Numbered from the stretch's first letter, positions 33,314 to 44,045 are shown. The stretch is DNA of 64,000 bases from Scytonema sp. UIC 10036 (GCF_009725235.1 NZ_WJFC01000001.1:62001-126000); one strand, 5' to 3'. Notes: generated from the sequence alone by a model not told the origin. Made by a program: numbers and translations.

Positions 33314-36300
33314 CTAACGACACTCGCGGCTCAAAACTAATTGCCCTGAAGGCAACTTATACACGCCTTGCGGTTCCACAATCGGGTCACCCTTTTGCCA
33401 CAAATGTGATGCACTATCTCTGATAACACCACGCACATCACCTGTGGAATAAGTTGAAATTGAAACATCGCCAGGGCGGTTGGGTAAACCACCAGAACCC
33501 GTAATTATAAAGCTACCTTTAATTTGGCGATCGCGGGCAATGCAACTATTGGCAATCAATGCATTTGTATCAATGGGAGTTTGTGGCAACTCACTGAGAC
33601 TATTTACAATAGCGTTGTTGTCAGGTGCAATGAGATTAACAGCACCTGCAACGCCTAAGTCAGAACTGGCTGTAATATCACTTTTCTCAGTTCGCCGTGG
33701 ACGTGACTCGATTCCAAAGATACCTTGAGAATTTATTTGAACGTTACCACCTCTACCTTGAAAAGCATTAGCAGTGATATCGCTATCTTCTTCTGGAATA
33801 GCGATGATATACTTCGAGTTGATGCTGATGTTACCGCCATCACCACCCAGCCGTGCAGTTCCTGCAGTCGTAGAGATTTGACTTCCACGGCGTAGAAGCA
33901 GTAAGTCTCTGACTTGTAGTGTGATATTGCCGCCGTTACCTGATGCAGATTCAGCAATGAACGTCGCGCTATTGTCTAAACGAATTTGGGGTGCGGTCAC
34001 TTCAATGTCGCCTGCTGCTCCTGAACTGAGAGAACGAACAAACAAGCCACTGGCAGCTTCAGGATTTGCGATCGCACTGGAGCCAGAAACATTTACATAA
34101 TCTGTAGCGTTGATTTGAATTTTTCCTGCATCCCCTTTTCCAGAGGTGCTGGCATTTAGTCGAGCGCCATCAGTTAAGGAAACTGAGCCTGATGTGACAT
34201 TAATGTTTCCCCCTTTACCAATCGCCCCACTTCCCAAATTGCTGAAAATACCACTACTAGAACCGTCCTTCTTCCCAGCAATCGTCACCGCGCCTGTGAC
34301 ATTGACGTTGACATTCCCCCCCTGACCTTGTCCGCCAGTCTGATTGGAAGATGCTCCACGAACAAAGGTTCCCAGTTGAGCGCTATCCTTGAGGGACAGT
34401 GTTGCCGCCCTGATGTTGACGTCGCCACCGTTGCCCACCGATCCATTTTCTACAGTGCTGAAGATGTTACTGTCAACAACAGACACAGAATCCTTTGCTT
34501 GTACCAATATACTACCTGCATTCCCTTTTCCAGAAGTGCTGGCACTTAAGAGAGCACCATCAGTTAAGGAAACTGAGCCTGATGTGACATTAATGTTTCC
34601 CGCTTTACCAATTGCCTCACTTCCCAAAGAGCTGAAAATACCACTAGGTCCGTTCTTCGCCCCAGCAATCATCACCGCGCCTGTGACATTCACGTTGACA
34701 TTCCCTGCCTGACCCTGTCCGGCAGTCTGCTGAGAAGATGCTTCACGAACACTGGTTCCCAGTTGAGCGCCATCCTTGAGGGACAGTGTTGCCGCACTGA
34801 TGTTGATGTCGCCACCTTTGCCCACTGCTCCATTTTCTACAGTACTGAAGATGTAACTGTTACCAGCAACAGACACAAAATCCTTTGCTTGCACCAACAC
34901 ACTGCCTGCATCCCCCTGACCAAAGGTGCTGGCAAGAAGTTGAGCACCATCAGTTAAAGAAACTGAGCCTGATGTGAGATTAATGTTTCCTCCTTGACCA
35001 ATCGCTCCACTTCCCAAAGAGCTGAAAATACCACTAGATCCATTCGTTCCCCCAGCAATCGTCACTGCTCCTGTGACATTGACGTTGACATTCCCCGCCT
35101 GACCCTGTCCGGCACTCTCGTTGGAAAATGCTTCACTAACACTGGTTGCCAGTTGAGCACCATTCTTGAGGGACAGTGTTGCCGCACTGATGTTGATGTC
35201 GCCACCTTTGCCCACTGCTCCATTTCCCACATCGCTCAAGATGTAACTGTTACCAGCAACAGACACAGAATCCTTTGCTTGCACCAACACACTGCCTGCA
35301 TCCCCTTGTCCATTAGTGCTAGCACTCAATTGAGCACCATCAGTTAAGGAAACTGAGTCAGATCTCACATTAATGTTTCCCCCTTTACCAATTGCTCCAT
35401 TTCCCAAAAAGCTGAAAATACCACTAGCTCCATCCTTTTCCCCAGCAATCGTCACCGCGCCTGTGACATTGACGTTGACATTCCCCGCCTGACCCTGTCC
35501 GGCAGTCTGGTTGGAAGATGCTTCACGAACACTGGTTCCCAGTTGAGCGCCATCCTTAAGGGACAGTGTTGCCGCAGTGATGTTGACGTCGCCACCCTTG
35601 CCCACACCCTGTGATTCCACAGTGCTGAAGATGTAACTGTTACCAACAACAGACACAGAATCCTTTGCTTGCACCAATATACTACCTGCATCCCCTTGTC
35701 CAGAGGTACTAGCAATCAATTGAGCGCCATCAGTTAAAGAAACTGAGCCTGATGTCACATTAATGTTTCCCCCTTTACCAATCGCCCCACTTCCCAATCT
35801 GCTCAAGATGTAACTGTTACCAGCAATAGACACAAAATCCTTTGCTTGCACCAACACACTGCCTGCATCCCCTTTTCCAGAAGTGCTGGCACTCAATTGA
35901 GCACCATTAGTTAAGGTAACTGAGCCTGATGTGACATTAATGTTTCCCCCGTTACCAATCGCCCCACGTCCCAAAGAGCTGAAAATACCACTAGAGAATC
36001 CGTTCTTCACTCCAGCAATCGTCACCGCGCCTGTGACATTGACGTTGACATTGCCTGCCTGACCTTGTCCGGCACTCTGGTTGGAAGATGCTGCACGAAC
36101 ACTGGTTCCCAGTTGAGCGCTATCCTTAAGGGACAGTGTTGCCGCACTGATGTTGATGTCGCCACCTTTGCCCACTGCTCCATTTTCTACAGTGCTGAAG
36201 ATGTTACTGTCAGCAGCAGACACATAATCCTTTGCTTGTACCAATATACTACCTGCATCTCCTTGTCCAGAGGTACTGGCACTCAATAGAGCACCATCGG

Positions 36301-39300
36301 TTAAGGAAACTGAGCCTGATGCGACATTAATATTTCCCCCTTTACCAATCGCCCCACTTCCCAAATCGCTGGAAATACCACTAGGGAATCCATTCTTCCT
36401 CCCAGCAATCGTTACCGCTCCTGTGACATTCACGTTGACATTCCCCGCCTCAGCTTGTCTGGGTGGCTGGTGGGAAGATGCGTCACGAACAAAGGTTCCT
36501 ACTTGAGCGCCATCCTTGAGGGACAGTGTTGCCGCACTGATGTTGATGTCGCCACCTTTGCCCACTGCGCCATTGCCCACAGTGCTGAAAATGTAACTGT
36601 TACCAACAACAGACACAGAATCCTTTGCTTGCACCAATATACTACCTGCATTCCCTTTTCCAGCGGTGCTGGTACTCAATAGAGCACCATCGGTTAAGGA
36701 AACTGAGCCTGATGTCACATTAATGTTTCCCCCTTTACCAATCGCCCCACTTCCCAAATCACTGAAAATACCACTAGCTCCTTTGTTCACCCCAGCAATC
36801 GTCACTGCTCCTGTGACATTGACGTTAACATTACCCGCCTGACCTTGTCCGGCACTCTGGTTGGAAGATGCTTCACGAACACCGGTTGACAGTTGAGCGC
36901 CATCCTTCAGGGACAGTGTTGCCGCACTGATGTTGACGTCGCCACCTTTGCCCACTGCTCCATTTTCTACAGTGCTGAAGATGGTACTTTTAGCAGCAGA
37001 CACAGAATCCTTTGCTTGCACCAACACACTGCCTGCATCCCCTTTTCCAGCGGTGCTGGCACTCAATTGAGCGCCATCAGTTAGGGAAACTGAGCCTGAT
37101 GTGAGATTAATGTTTCCTCCTTTACCAATTGCCCCACTTCTCAAATCGCTAAAAATACCACTAAATAATCCGTCCTTCACCCCAGCAATCGTCACCGCTC
37201 CTGTGACATTGACGTTGACATTTCCCGCCTCAGCTTGTCTGGGTGGTTGGTTGGAAGATGCTTCACGAACACTGGTTACCAGTTGAGCGCCATCCTTGAG
37301 GGACAGTGTCGCCGCATTGATGTTGATGTCGCCACCTTTGCCTACACCCTGTGATTCCACATCGCTGAAGATGTAACTGTTACCAGCAACAAACACAGAA
37401 TCCTTTGCTTGCACCAATATACTACCTGCATCCCCCTGACCAGAGGTGCTGGCACTCAATTGAGCGCCATCAGTTAAGGAAACTGAGCTTGATGTCACAT
37501 TAATGTTTCCCCCTTTACCAATCGCCCCAATTCCCAATCTGCTGAAGATATAACTGTTACCAACAACAGACACAGAATCCTTTGCTTGCACCAGCACACT
37601 GCCTGCATCCCCTTTTCCAAAAGTGCTGGCAAGAAGTTGAGCACCATCAGTTAAGAAAACTGAGCCTGATGTGAGATTAATGTTTCCCCCTTTACCAATC
37701 GCCGCACTTCCCAAAAAGCTGAAAATACCACTGCGAACTCCATTCTTTACCCCAGCAATCGTCACCCCTCCTGTGACATTCACGTTGACATTCCCTGCTT
37801 GACCTTGTCCGCCAGTCTGGTTGGAAAATGCTCCACGAACAAAGGTTCCTAGTTGAGCGCCATCCTTGAGGGACAGTGTTGCCGCACTGATATTGATGTC
37901 GCCACCTTTGCCCACTGCTCCATTTTCCACATTGCTGAAAATACCACTGCTGTTACCAACAACAGATACAGAATCCTTTGCTTGCACCAACACACTGCCT
38001 GCATCCCCTTGTCCAAAAGTGCTAGTACTTAGTCGAGCGCCATCAGTTAACGAAACTGAGCCAGATGTGACATTAATGTTTCCCCCTTTACCAATTGTTC
38101 CATTTCCCAAATAGCTGAAAATACCACTAGCTCCATTCTTAGCCCCAGTAATCGTCACCGCGCCTGTGACATTGACGTTGACATTTCCTGCCTCAGCTTG
38201 TCCGCCAGTCTGGTTGGAAGATGCGTCACGAACAAAGGTTCCTAGTTGAGCGCCATCCTGGAGGGACAGTGTTGCCCCATTGATGTTAACGTCACCACTT
38301 TTGCCCACTGCTCCATTTTCCACATTGCTCAAGATGTAACTGTTACCAGCAACAGATACAGAATCCTTTGCTTGCACCAATATACTACCTGCATCCCCTT
38401 GTCCAAAGATACTAGTATTGAGTTGAGCACCATTAGTTAAGGAAACTGAGCCAGTGGTGAGAATAATGTTCCCCCCATTGCCATTTGCGCCTTTATAGAC
38501 TTGAGCAGCTAGCATTGTTGGATAAGTGGCTCCTGAACCATCGAGCTGAATCGATTCAATACCCGTGACTTCCAAGGTTCCTCCCGACTGAAACCCCAAA
38601 GTACTCGCTTCAATTTGAGACCCTTGTTTCAGGGAGATTCGTCTGCCTTGTACGCGGACATTTCCACCCCCGATTCCACTTGCATCTACAGTTGCTTGTT
38701 GTAAGAGTTGGATATCTCGAAAATTTTGCACACCACCATAATCCAAAGTCCACCCGTTCGCAACCGACACGAGACCAACCAAGCTCTCTGACCCCACACT
38801 ACCCAATTCAATCCGCCCGCCTGTACTCTTTAGGGTTCCACCCAAGAGTTCTAAATCACCACCAACCAATGCCAGAGTTTGATTTGCTCCTAACCGCAGC
38901 GCATTTGCTGTATCAATCAAATCACTTGTTAACCTTGTCCCTTGACCATCGCCAATGACTTGGATCTTTCCTGGATTTGCCCCAAATTGCAGACCCCTTG
39001 GAACACTTATAGTCAGCAATGGTGTTGTTTGGGTACCGTCTGTCCTAAACTCAAAGCCATCTACAAATTTCAGATTACTAGCCGTACTTGCTAAGAAAGA
39101 GCCGTCAACATTTAATTGAGCATTGGGTCCAAAAACAATGCCATTTGGATTAATCAGCAACAGATTAGTTGTTCCTAAGGTGCGGATCGACCCATCAATA
39201 TTAGAAACTGACCCACCTGTTACCCGACTAATGATGTTTTGAATGTCAACCGTATTGTTAAAGAAAGCTTCACTACCAGTAGGGACAGAGAAATCTTTGA

Positions 39301-39487
39301 AACTGTGGAACAAATTACCGCCTGCTTGTGTTCCACCTGTTATATTGAAGGTATTGCCATTGATGTTGATGATAGAATTATTTGGTAAAGTGTCGTCTGG
39401 GGTAATTTGAGCCAAGGCGCAATTTGTAAATGGGACAAATGTACCAATAAAAGCTATTCCCAAACCTTGGAACAAGTTTACACGCAT
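33314..39487 (-). CDS. Very large TPS exoprotein (filamentous-haemagglutinin type) with ~10 long repeats
   Basis: About 2057 residues from the ATG at 39487. A signal peptide (LGIAFIGTFVPFTNCALA) precedes the TPS domain (ITPDDTLPNN…, LFHSFKDFSVPTGSEA, LLINPNGIVFGPNAQ, GGSFLASTASNLKF). Residues ~330-1750 contain ten repeats of ~120-150 residues, each with GKGGNINVTSGSVSLTDGAQ, GQGDAGSILVQAKDSVSV, GGDINISAATLSLKDGAQL and AGNVNVNVTGAVTIAG. A beta-helix is expected. The end is QLVLSRECR without an autotransporter barrel, so it needs a TpsB pore, not encoded here. It is probably a surface adhesin or matrix protein. Confidence 0.85.
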   Translation of the reverse strand: MRVNLFQGLGIAFIGTFVPFTNCALAQITPDDTLPNNSIININGNTFNITGGTQAGGNLFHSFKDFSVPTGSEAFFNNTVDIQNIISRVTGGSVSNIDGSIRTLGTTNLLLINPNGIVFGPNAQLNVDGSFLASTASNLKFVDGFEFRTDGTQTTPLLTISVPRGLQFGANPGKIQVIGDGQGTRLTSDLIDTANALRLGANQTLALVGGDLELLGGTLKSTGGRIELGSVGSESLVGLVSVANGWTLDYGGVQNFRDIQLLQQATVDASGIGGGNVRVQGRRISLKQGSQIEASTLGFQSGGTLEVTGIESIQLDGSGATYPTMLAAQVYKGANGNGGNIILTTGSVSLTNGAQLNTSIFGQGDAGSILVQAKDSVSVAGNSYILSNVENGAVGKSGDVNINGATLSLQDGAQLGTFVRDASSNQTGGQAEAGNVNVNVTGAVTITGAKNGASGIFSYLGNGTIGKGGNINVTSGSVSLTDGARLSTSTFGQGDAGSVLVQAKDSVSVVGNSSGIFSNVENGAVGKGGDINISAATLSLKDGAQLGTFVRGAFSNQTGGQGQAGNVNVNVTGGVTIAGVKNGVRSGIFSFLGSAAIGKGGNINLTSGSVFLTDGAQLLASTFGKGDAGSVLVQAKDSVSVVGNSYIFSRLGIGAIGKGGNINVTSSSVSLTDGAQLSASTSGQGDAGSILVQAKDSVFVAGNSYIFSDVESQGVGKGGDININAATLSLKDGAQLVTSVREASSNQPPRQAEAGNVNVNVTGAVTIAGVKDGLFSGIFSDLRSGAIGKGGNINLTSGSVSLTDGAQLSASTAGKGDAGSVLVQAKDSVSAAKSTIFSTVENGAVGKGGDVNISAATLSLKDGAQLSTGVREASSNQSAGQGQAGNVNVNVTGAVTIAGVNKGASGIFSDLGSGAIGKGGNINVTSGSVSLTDGALLSTSTAGKGNAGSILVQAKDSVSVVGNSYIFSTVGNGAVGKGGDINISAATLSLKDGAQVGTFVRDASSHQPPRQAEAGNVNVNVTGAVTIAGRKNGFPSGISSDLGSGAIGKGGNINVASGSVSLTDGALLSASTSGQGDAGSILVQAKDYVSAADSNIFSTVENGAVGKGGDINISAATLSLKDSAQLGTSVRAASSNQSAGQGQAGNVNVNVTGAVTIAGVKNGFSSGIFSSLGRGAIGNGGNINVTSGSVTLTNGAQLSASTSGKGDAGSVLVQAKDFVSIAGNSYILSRLGSGAIGKGGNINVTSGSVSLTDGAQLIASTSGQGDAGSILVQAKDSVSVVGNSYIFSTVESQGVGKGGDVNITAATLSLKDGAQLGTSVREASSNQTAGQGQAGNVNVNVTGAVTIAGEKDGASGIFSFLGNGAIGKGGNINVRSDSVSLTDGAQLSASTNGQGDAGSVLVQAKDSVSVAGNSYILSDVGNGAVGKGGDINISAATLSLKNGAQLATSVSEAFSNESAGQGQAGNVNVNVTGAVTIAGGTNGSSGIFSSLGSGAIGQGGNINLTSGSVSLTDGAQLLASTFGQGDAGSVLVQAKDFVSVAGNSYIFSTVENGAVGKGGDINISAATLSLKDGAQLGTSVREASSQQTAGQGQAGNVNVNVTGAVMIAGAKNGPSGIFSSLGSEAIGKAGNINVTSGSVSLTDGALLSASTSGKGNAGSILVQAKDSVSVVDSNIFSTVENGSVGNGGDVNIRAATLSLKDSAQLGTFVRGASSNQTGGQGQGGNVNVNVTGAVTIAGKKDGSSSGIFSNLGSGAIGKGGNINVTSGSVSLTDGARLNASTSGKGDAGKIQINATDYVNVSGSSAIANPEAASGLFVRSLSSGAAGDIEVTAPQIRLDNSATFIAESASGNGGNITLQVRDLLLLRRGSQISTTAGTARLGGDGGNISINSKYIIAIPEEDSDITANAFQGRGGNVQINSQGIFGIESRPRRTEKSDITASSDLGVAGAVNLIAPDNNAIVNSLSELPQTPIDTNALIANSCIARDRQIKGSFIITGSGGLPNRPGDVSISTYSTGDVRGVIRDSASHLWQKGDPIVEPQGVYKLPSGQLVLSRECR

Positions 39488-39951
39488 AGGTATCCCAAAC
39501 ATCGCGCTCTCCGTTGGTAGTAGCCAGTGTTTAATCTCTGACTATAGAAAATAGGTTTTCATTTTCACTGAGTTTTGTCAATCCTGTCTTCTTTGTTCCT
39601 TAAAAAAGGAAATCTGCATTGAGGATTTGAAACGATCGCCTGCAACGTGCCACCGGGCAAACCCTATGCGGCACGTTGGTACTCTTGGATAGCTCAAGGA
39701 AGCAGTGGGAGAGGTAGTTCTGAGACAGGTATCTAATACTACCTGTATTCTCAGTTCATTAACTCTGTGTTTTCTGCGTCCTCTGCGGTTCATTAAATTA
39801 GCCATCTTTGAGAATCTGCTGAATTCTTGCTCCACTTGCAAGTAGCGTAAAGTTGGCGCTAACTCTATCAAGATGGAACAAATCAAAGATTTTAGCTTTA
39901 AAGGACAAAAATTAATATTTAATGAGCATCATAAAAAAATTGGTTGGAAAA

Positions 39952-40056
39952 ATCATTCACTATTTCTGCCTGTAGATTTGCTAACTTCTGCACACTAGAT
40001 TGCAGAATTTTGTGACATCTGTTGCAGAAAACTGCAACTCTTTGTGCAGGACTTAT
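39952..40056. promoter_or_regulatory. Phased TGC half-sites with palindrome, copy d (four steps)
   Basis: ATCATTCACTATTTCTGCC (39952), TGCTAACTTCT (39979), TGCAGAATTTT (40001), palindrome TGCAGAAAACTGCA (40023) and TGCAGGACTTA (40045). The four TGC steps are exactly 22 bp apart. The palindrome is 316 bp upstream of the CHAT gene (40353) and ~535 bp upstream of the adhesin start (39487). Confidence 0.6.
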
Positions 40057-40179
40057 TCTTGTTAAACTTTTAAGACTTTATTAAGCTTTAGTTGTGTATT
40101 GGTCAGATTCTTAACAACTTACTTTTACAGATAATACACCTCGCTCCTGGGCTGCTGTGGAGCATGGCAAATCAATACA

Positions 40180-40242
40180 GGAGGCGGAGCCTCGCTTGAA
40201 GGCATTCCCAGCCTGAGGCTGGGAACGAGGTGAACGAGGTGA
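40180..40242. repeat. REP-like repeat (GGAGGCGGAGCCTCC / CCCAGCCTGAGGCTGGG), copy 1
   Basis: GGAGGCGGAGCCTC followed by GGCATTCCCAGCCTGAGGCT and GGGAACGAGGTG. Two nested dyads. Related copies are at 43957-44021 and 52078-52130. Confidence 0.7.
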
Positions 40243-40352
40243 GGGGTTGGGGATCTTGCAGCCACCAGTGTTTTGCAAAAAAATTTTGCTAATTAGTTGT
40301 CAACACAGAAAAAGCTGGTAATTTATATGTCATTTACTGCTGGAGTAAGCCT

Positions 40353-43070
40353 GTGTTAAATCCGTATCGCAAGTCTACTCAAGGTCGATTCCTGGGGACG
40401 CTATTTCTTATTAGTCTCGTCTTTTGCTTATCTTTTGCTCAAATTGAAAGAATCATTGCTCAAACTCCTGACGCTAGCCAACTCGTGCAGCAAGGTATTG
40501 AGCGATACAAAGCAGGAGACTTTCGAGGTGCGATCGCACCCTGGCAAACAGCTTTAAATTTCTACAAACAAAGCAACAATCACAACAACGAAGCAATTGT
40601 CAGTGAGAACTTGGCAAGAGCCTATCAGCAGTTGGGAGATAGTGAAGAAGCACTCAGCTATTGGGAAAAAATTGCAAATTATTACCGCAACTCCGGACAA
40701 GCGCAACAATACGGGCGAATGTTGACCGAACAGGCACAAACTTATAGTAATTTGGGACAATCAGGGAAAGCGATCGCTTTATTGTGTGGTGTATCTGACG
40801 CGCAATCAAAATCTGACACAAAGCCGCAAGGAGAATCCAATTGTTTGCCAGGAAGTGCTTTACAAATTGCCCGCCAGCAAAAAGATAAACTTGGTGAAGT
40901 TGCTGCACTTGGAAGTTTGGGAGAAGCTTACCGTCTCAGGGGTAAGTATGACGCCGCAATTAAGTATTTAGAGCAAGCAGACAAAATTACCGAACCAGCT
41001 TATAAATCAAAAATACTCAATAGTCTGGGTAATGCTTACTTTAACAAGGCACAACGGGAGAAGATCCGTGCTGATTCTGCAAAACAATTAAAGATCCCCA
41101 AGAGTGATGAGTTTCAGAAAAATGCGATCGCTTATTATACAAAAGCATGGAACTCCTTTCAATCTAGCCTCGGCTTTGCCCGCCAGCAAGATGACAAAGT
41201 TACACAAATGCAAGTACTGCTGAATTTAATTCAACTTGATTACCGTCGTCAAGATGAGCAAAATTTGACCTCCGCGTCTTTAAAAACAACACGGGAAAAC
41301 TCCCAATCTGAGATTCACATACAAGAAGCTTTAAATCTGATCGATAAATTACCGAATTCTCGTAATAAAATCTATGCTGCAATAGATTTAGCTAATTTAC
41401 CTGAAAGTTCAAAAGATGCATCATTGTCATTAATTCTATGCTCTTCAAAAACCTCTTTAAAGAGAAGACTATCAGATTCACAAGTCAACTCGCTACTCCT
41501 CAATGCAGTAAAAACTTCTCAAACTTTGCAAGATTCTCGTTCTGAGTCTTTTGCCTTTGGCTCGCTCGGTCATTATCACGAATGTCGTAAAGAATACAAG
41601 CAAGCTTTAGATTTTACTCAAAAAGCATTGTGGTCAGCAGACCAAAAGTTGCAAGCTAGAGATAGCACTTATTTATGGGAGTGGCAAACCGGACGCATAT
41701 TGAAAGCCCAGAAAAAAGAGTCAGAAGCATTACCATCTTACGAAAGAGCATACACTCTTTTAGAAAAAATTCGCAGTGATATTCTTCTAGCAGAACGGGA
41801 TTTACAATTTGATTTTCAAGATATTATTAAGCCTCTTTATCTTGAGTTAGCTCAATTAAGGCTAGAAGAAGCTTCATTAGAAGCTCTTAATATTGAAACT
41901 CGTAAAATTCAATTAAAAAATGCACTTGAAACTATTGATTCTTTAAGACTAGCAGAATTACAAAACTTCTTTGGTAATGACTGTATATTGACGATTACTA
42001 GTGAAAAAAATGTAGATGAATTATTAGGAAGTAATACCGCAGTCTTTAGTTCTATTTTTCTAGAAAACAACATTGCTATTCTGCTTAGTTTACCAAGTGG
42101 AGAAAGTCAGCTTGAGTGGATAAAAGAGAGCCGTGAAAATGTCATAGAAGAAATCCAAAAATTTCGCCAAGGTCTCAAAGAAGGAGTTAAAAATCCAATT
42201 CCATATGACAGAACACACGCACAAAAGCTGTATGACTGGTTTATTCTTCCTTTTAAAGATAATTTGGACAAAGAACAAATAAAAACACTGGTTTTCGTCC
42301 AAGATGGAATCTTGCGTACTGTTCCAATGGCAGCCCTCTATGACAAGGAACAGAAGAAATTCCTGGTAGAAGATTACGATCTTGCCAATACTCCTAGTTT
42401 GAAATTAACCGCACCTAAAGCTCTGAATCGACAAGAAGAGCGTGCTTTGATTTTGGGTTTAACCAAACAAGTAGAAGTTGATGGAAATATATACTTAGAG
42501 TTACCTAATGTTCGCTCAGAAATTGATACATTGAAAGAGCGATTTCCCAAGAATAAACCGCTGATCAATGAAGAATTTAATCGTGAGAAATTGAATCAAG
42601 AACTTAACAAAACGGTTTATCCAATCGTTCACATTGCTACACATGCTCAGTTTGGTACAATTCCAGAAGATACCTTTATAGTCACTGGAAATAACAACAA
42701 GCTCACTATTAATGAATTAGAAACTTCGCTCCGTCAAGTAAATGGTGGATCTCGCGCAGTAGAATTGCTAGCATTAACTGCTTGTCAAACGGCTTTGGGT
42801 GATGAACGCGCTGCTCTTGGTTTAGCTGGTGTTGCTGTACAAGCTGGAGTGAGAAGCGCTTTAGCAACCCTTTGGTCCGTTTCAGATGAATCGACGTTAA
42901 AGTTGATTACAGAGTTTTATGGTGGTTTAAAATCAGGAATGAGTAAAGCCAAAGCTTTAAGTACAGCCCAGCGAAAATTAATTCAAGCTAAAAAAATAGA
43001 AGATATCAACGATCAGTATGATAATCCTGCTTTCTGGGCACCATTTATTATGATTGGAAATTGGCTTTGA
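40353..43070 (+). CDS. Exported or membrane-anchored TPR protein with C-terminal CHAT protease domain
   Basis: 905 residues from a GTG with a GGAG ribosome site. The N-terminus has a hydrophobic leader (FLGTLFLISLVFCLSFAQIE). TPR units span residues ~40-470, for example LVQQGIERYKAGDFRGAIAP, ENLARAYQQLGDSEEALSYW and GSLGEAYRLRGKYDAAIKYL. The C-terminal ~330 residues are a CHAT domain with TLVFVQDGILRTVPMAALYD and the His764 (HIATHAQF) / Cys811 (LTACQTALGD) dyad, followed by GVRSALATLWSVSD. It is probably a caspase-like protease with a protein-binding array. Divergent from the TPS adhesin, which may be its processing target. Confidence 0.85.
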   Translation: MLNPYRKSTQGRFLGTLFLISLVFCLSFAQIERIIAQTPDASQLVQQGIERYKAGDFRGAIAPWQTALNFYKQSNNHNNEAIVSENLARAYQQLGDSEEALSYWEKIANYYRNSGQAQQYGRMLTEQAQTYSNLGQSGKAIALLCGVSDAQSKSDTKPQGESNCLPGSALQIARQQKDKLGEVAALGSLGEAYRLRGKYDAAIKYLEQADKITEPAYKSKILNSLGNAYFNKAQREKIRADSAKQLKIPKSDEFQKNAIAYYTKAWNSFQSSLGFARQQDDKVTQMQVLLNLIQLDYRRQDEQNLTSASLKTTRENSQSEIHIQEALNLIDKLPNSRNKIYAAIDLANLPESSKDASLSLILCSSKTSLKRRLSDSQVNSLLLNAVKTSQTLQDSRSESFAFGSLGHYHECRKEYKQALDFTQKALWSADQKLQARDSTYLWEWQTGRILKAQKKESEALPSYERAYTLLEKIRSDILLAERDLQFDFQDIIKPLYLELAQLRLEEASLEALNIETRKIQLKNALETIDSLRLAELQNFFGNDCILTITSEKNVDELLGSNTAVFSSIFLENNIAILLSLPSGESQLEWIKESRENVIEEIQKFRQGLKEGVKNPIPYDRTHAQKLYDWFILPFKDNLDKEQIKTLVFVQDGILRTVPMAALYDKEQKKFLVEDYDLANTPSLKLTAPKALNRQEERALILGLTKQVEVDGNIYLELPNVRSEIDTLKERFPKNKPLINEEFNREKLNQELNKTVYPIVHIATHAQFGTIPEDTFIVTGNNNKLTINELETSLRQVNGGSRAVELLALTACQTALGDERAALGLAGVAVQAGVRSALATLWSVSDESTLKLITEFYGGLKSGMSKAKALSTAQRKLIQAKKIEDINDQYDNPAFWAPFIMIGNWL

Positions 43071-43099
43071 TTAATACTCCTGACTCAAAAGGCTCTGCT

Positions 43100-43546
43100 T
43101 TAAGGAGAAGAAATTTGAGAGAGCAAAACCACTGATATGCTAAGGACACTTTGAAAGCGTTGGTCATTGGTTATGAAAGTCGAACACTGAGTTAAGATTG
43201 CTGTTGCTGCATGGATGGCATCAGGTAATTTAATGTTGACATTGGCACGGAGTTGTGCAGCTTCAATTAAAATATCACGAGAAACAGGAATCACCGATAA
43301 ATTCTAGGAGTTAGTGATAAATTGTTTGTATATCTGTTGTTGTGTTAAGTTCTGATTCTGAAAAGGTTTTACCAATGCCTCAACCAGTGACAGTTCACTT
43401 GTGACAGCAATCAAATCGCCTTGAGTAATTCTTTGGAATAGCTGAGTCAAATCTTGAAGATATGCTGGATATCCTTCTAAAGCATAAATCAAGATATTTG
43501 TATCAAGATAAACTTTGTTACCTTGAATAGCATCTATGATTCCCAT
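43100..43546 (-). pseudogene. PIN-domain toxin interrupted by one in-frame amber codon
   Basis: NKVYLDTNILIYALEGYPAY at the N-terminus and IYKQFITNS end at a TAG (about 43314-43316). The same frame then continues NLSVIPVSRDILIEAAQLRA, NVNIKLPDAIHAATAIL and CSTFITNDQRF, the rest of a VapC-type toxin with its acidic residues. Only one base (GAG to TAG) need differ for a full ~148-residue protein. Its start overlaps the antitoxin gene end by 13 nt. It may be a genuine nonsense mutation or a sequence error. Confidence 0.7.
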
Positions 43547-43767
43547 GTATCCCGTTCGTTGCGAATAAACCGATCGACTTCTTGTGGTGTAGCAAAGTTA
43601 CCTCTAGCAGTTCCAATAAAGCTAGTCAAAGATTGTTCTGGTTTCTTTGGAGGTGATTCTAAAAGTACAATAACTTCCACAGTTGCGCCTAATGGCAGTT
43701 CTGGCGACGAGATTTCTACTACACCTCCGGGCTTGACAATTGCCTTTTGCCTGATTTCACTAAGCAT
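43534..43767 (-). CDS. Antitoxin of a VapBC-type pair
   Basis: 77 residues: RQKAIVKPGGVVEISSPELP and LGATVEVIVLLE form an AbrB-like N-terminal barrel half, followed by SLTSFIGTARGNFATPQEVD and RFIRNERDTW, the usual toxin-binding tail. It overlaps the PIN toxin start by 13 nt. Because the toxin carries an amber codon, the antitoxin may have lost its partner. Confidence 0.75.
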   Translation of the reverse strand: MLSEIRQKAIVKPGGVVEISSPELPLGATVEVIVLLESPPKKPEQSLTSFIGTARGNFATPQEVDRFIRNERDTWES

Positions 43768-43956
43768 AGTTTTTCCTCGTTAATAACTATTGGTGAAAAT
43801 ACTCTTTCTACGCTATCCTAAACGAGCATCTTCTGACAACAAGCCAACTTCAGTATCGCGTAGCCCGTATCGATCGCAATTTATTACGATCGGTACTGTC
43901 TCGATCCGGTACCAAGGCTTGTGAATTCAGCACAGCAGGCTCTCTTGCGCCATTTA

Positions 43957-44021
43957 GGAGGCGGAGCCTCTACTTAGGCATTCCCAGCCTGAGGCTGGGA
44001 ACGAGGTGGGAACGAGGTGGG
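43957..44021. repeat. REP-like repeat, copy 2
   Basis: GGAGGCGGAGCCTC, then GGCATTCCCAGCCTGAGGCT and two GGGAACGAGGTG units. Same family as 40180-40242 and 52078-52130; downstream of the DUF928 gene. Confidence 0.7.
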
Positions 44022-44045
44022 ACAAAGTTTCAATGCCCCTCACAT

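Larger units (their letters stand above)
39503..40352. other. 850-bp divergent intergenic region
   Basis: Between the adhesin (minus) and the CHAT gene (plus). It holds a dyad AACGTGCC…GGCACGTT (about 39645-39678), the phased operator copy d, and a REP repeat at 40180-40242. An open minus-strand frame at 39578-39886 is not protein-like. No further gene is seen. Confidence 0.5.

Noticed and set aside
34328..38440. Many similar plus-strand ORFs (…CCRTDVDVATFAHC…)
   Set aside because: They are antisense shadows of the repeats in the TPS adhesin; their similarity only mirrors the gene's own repeats.
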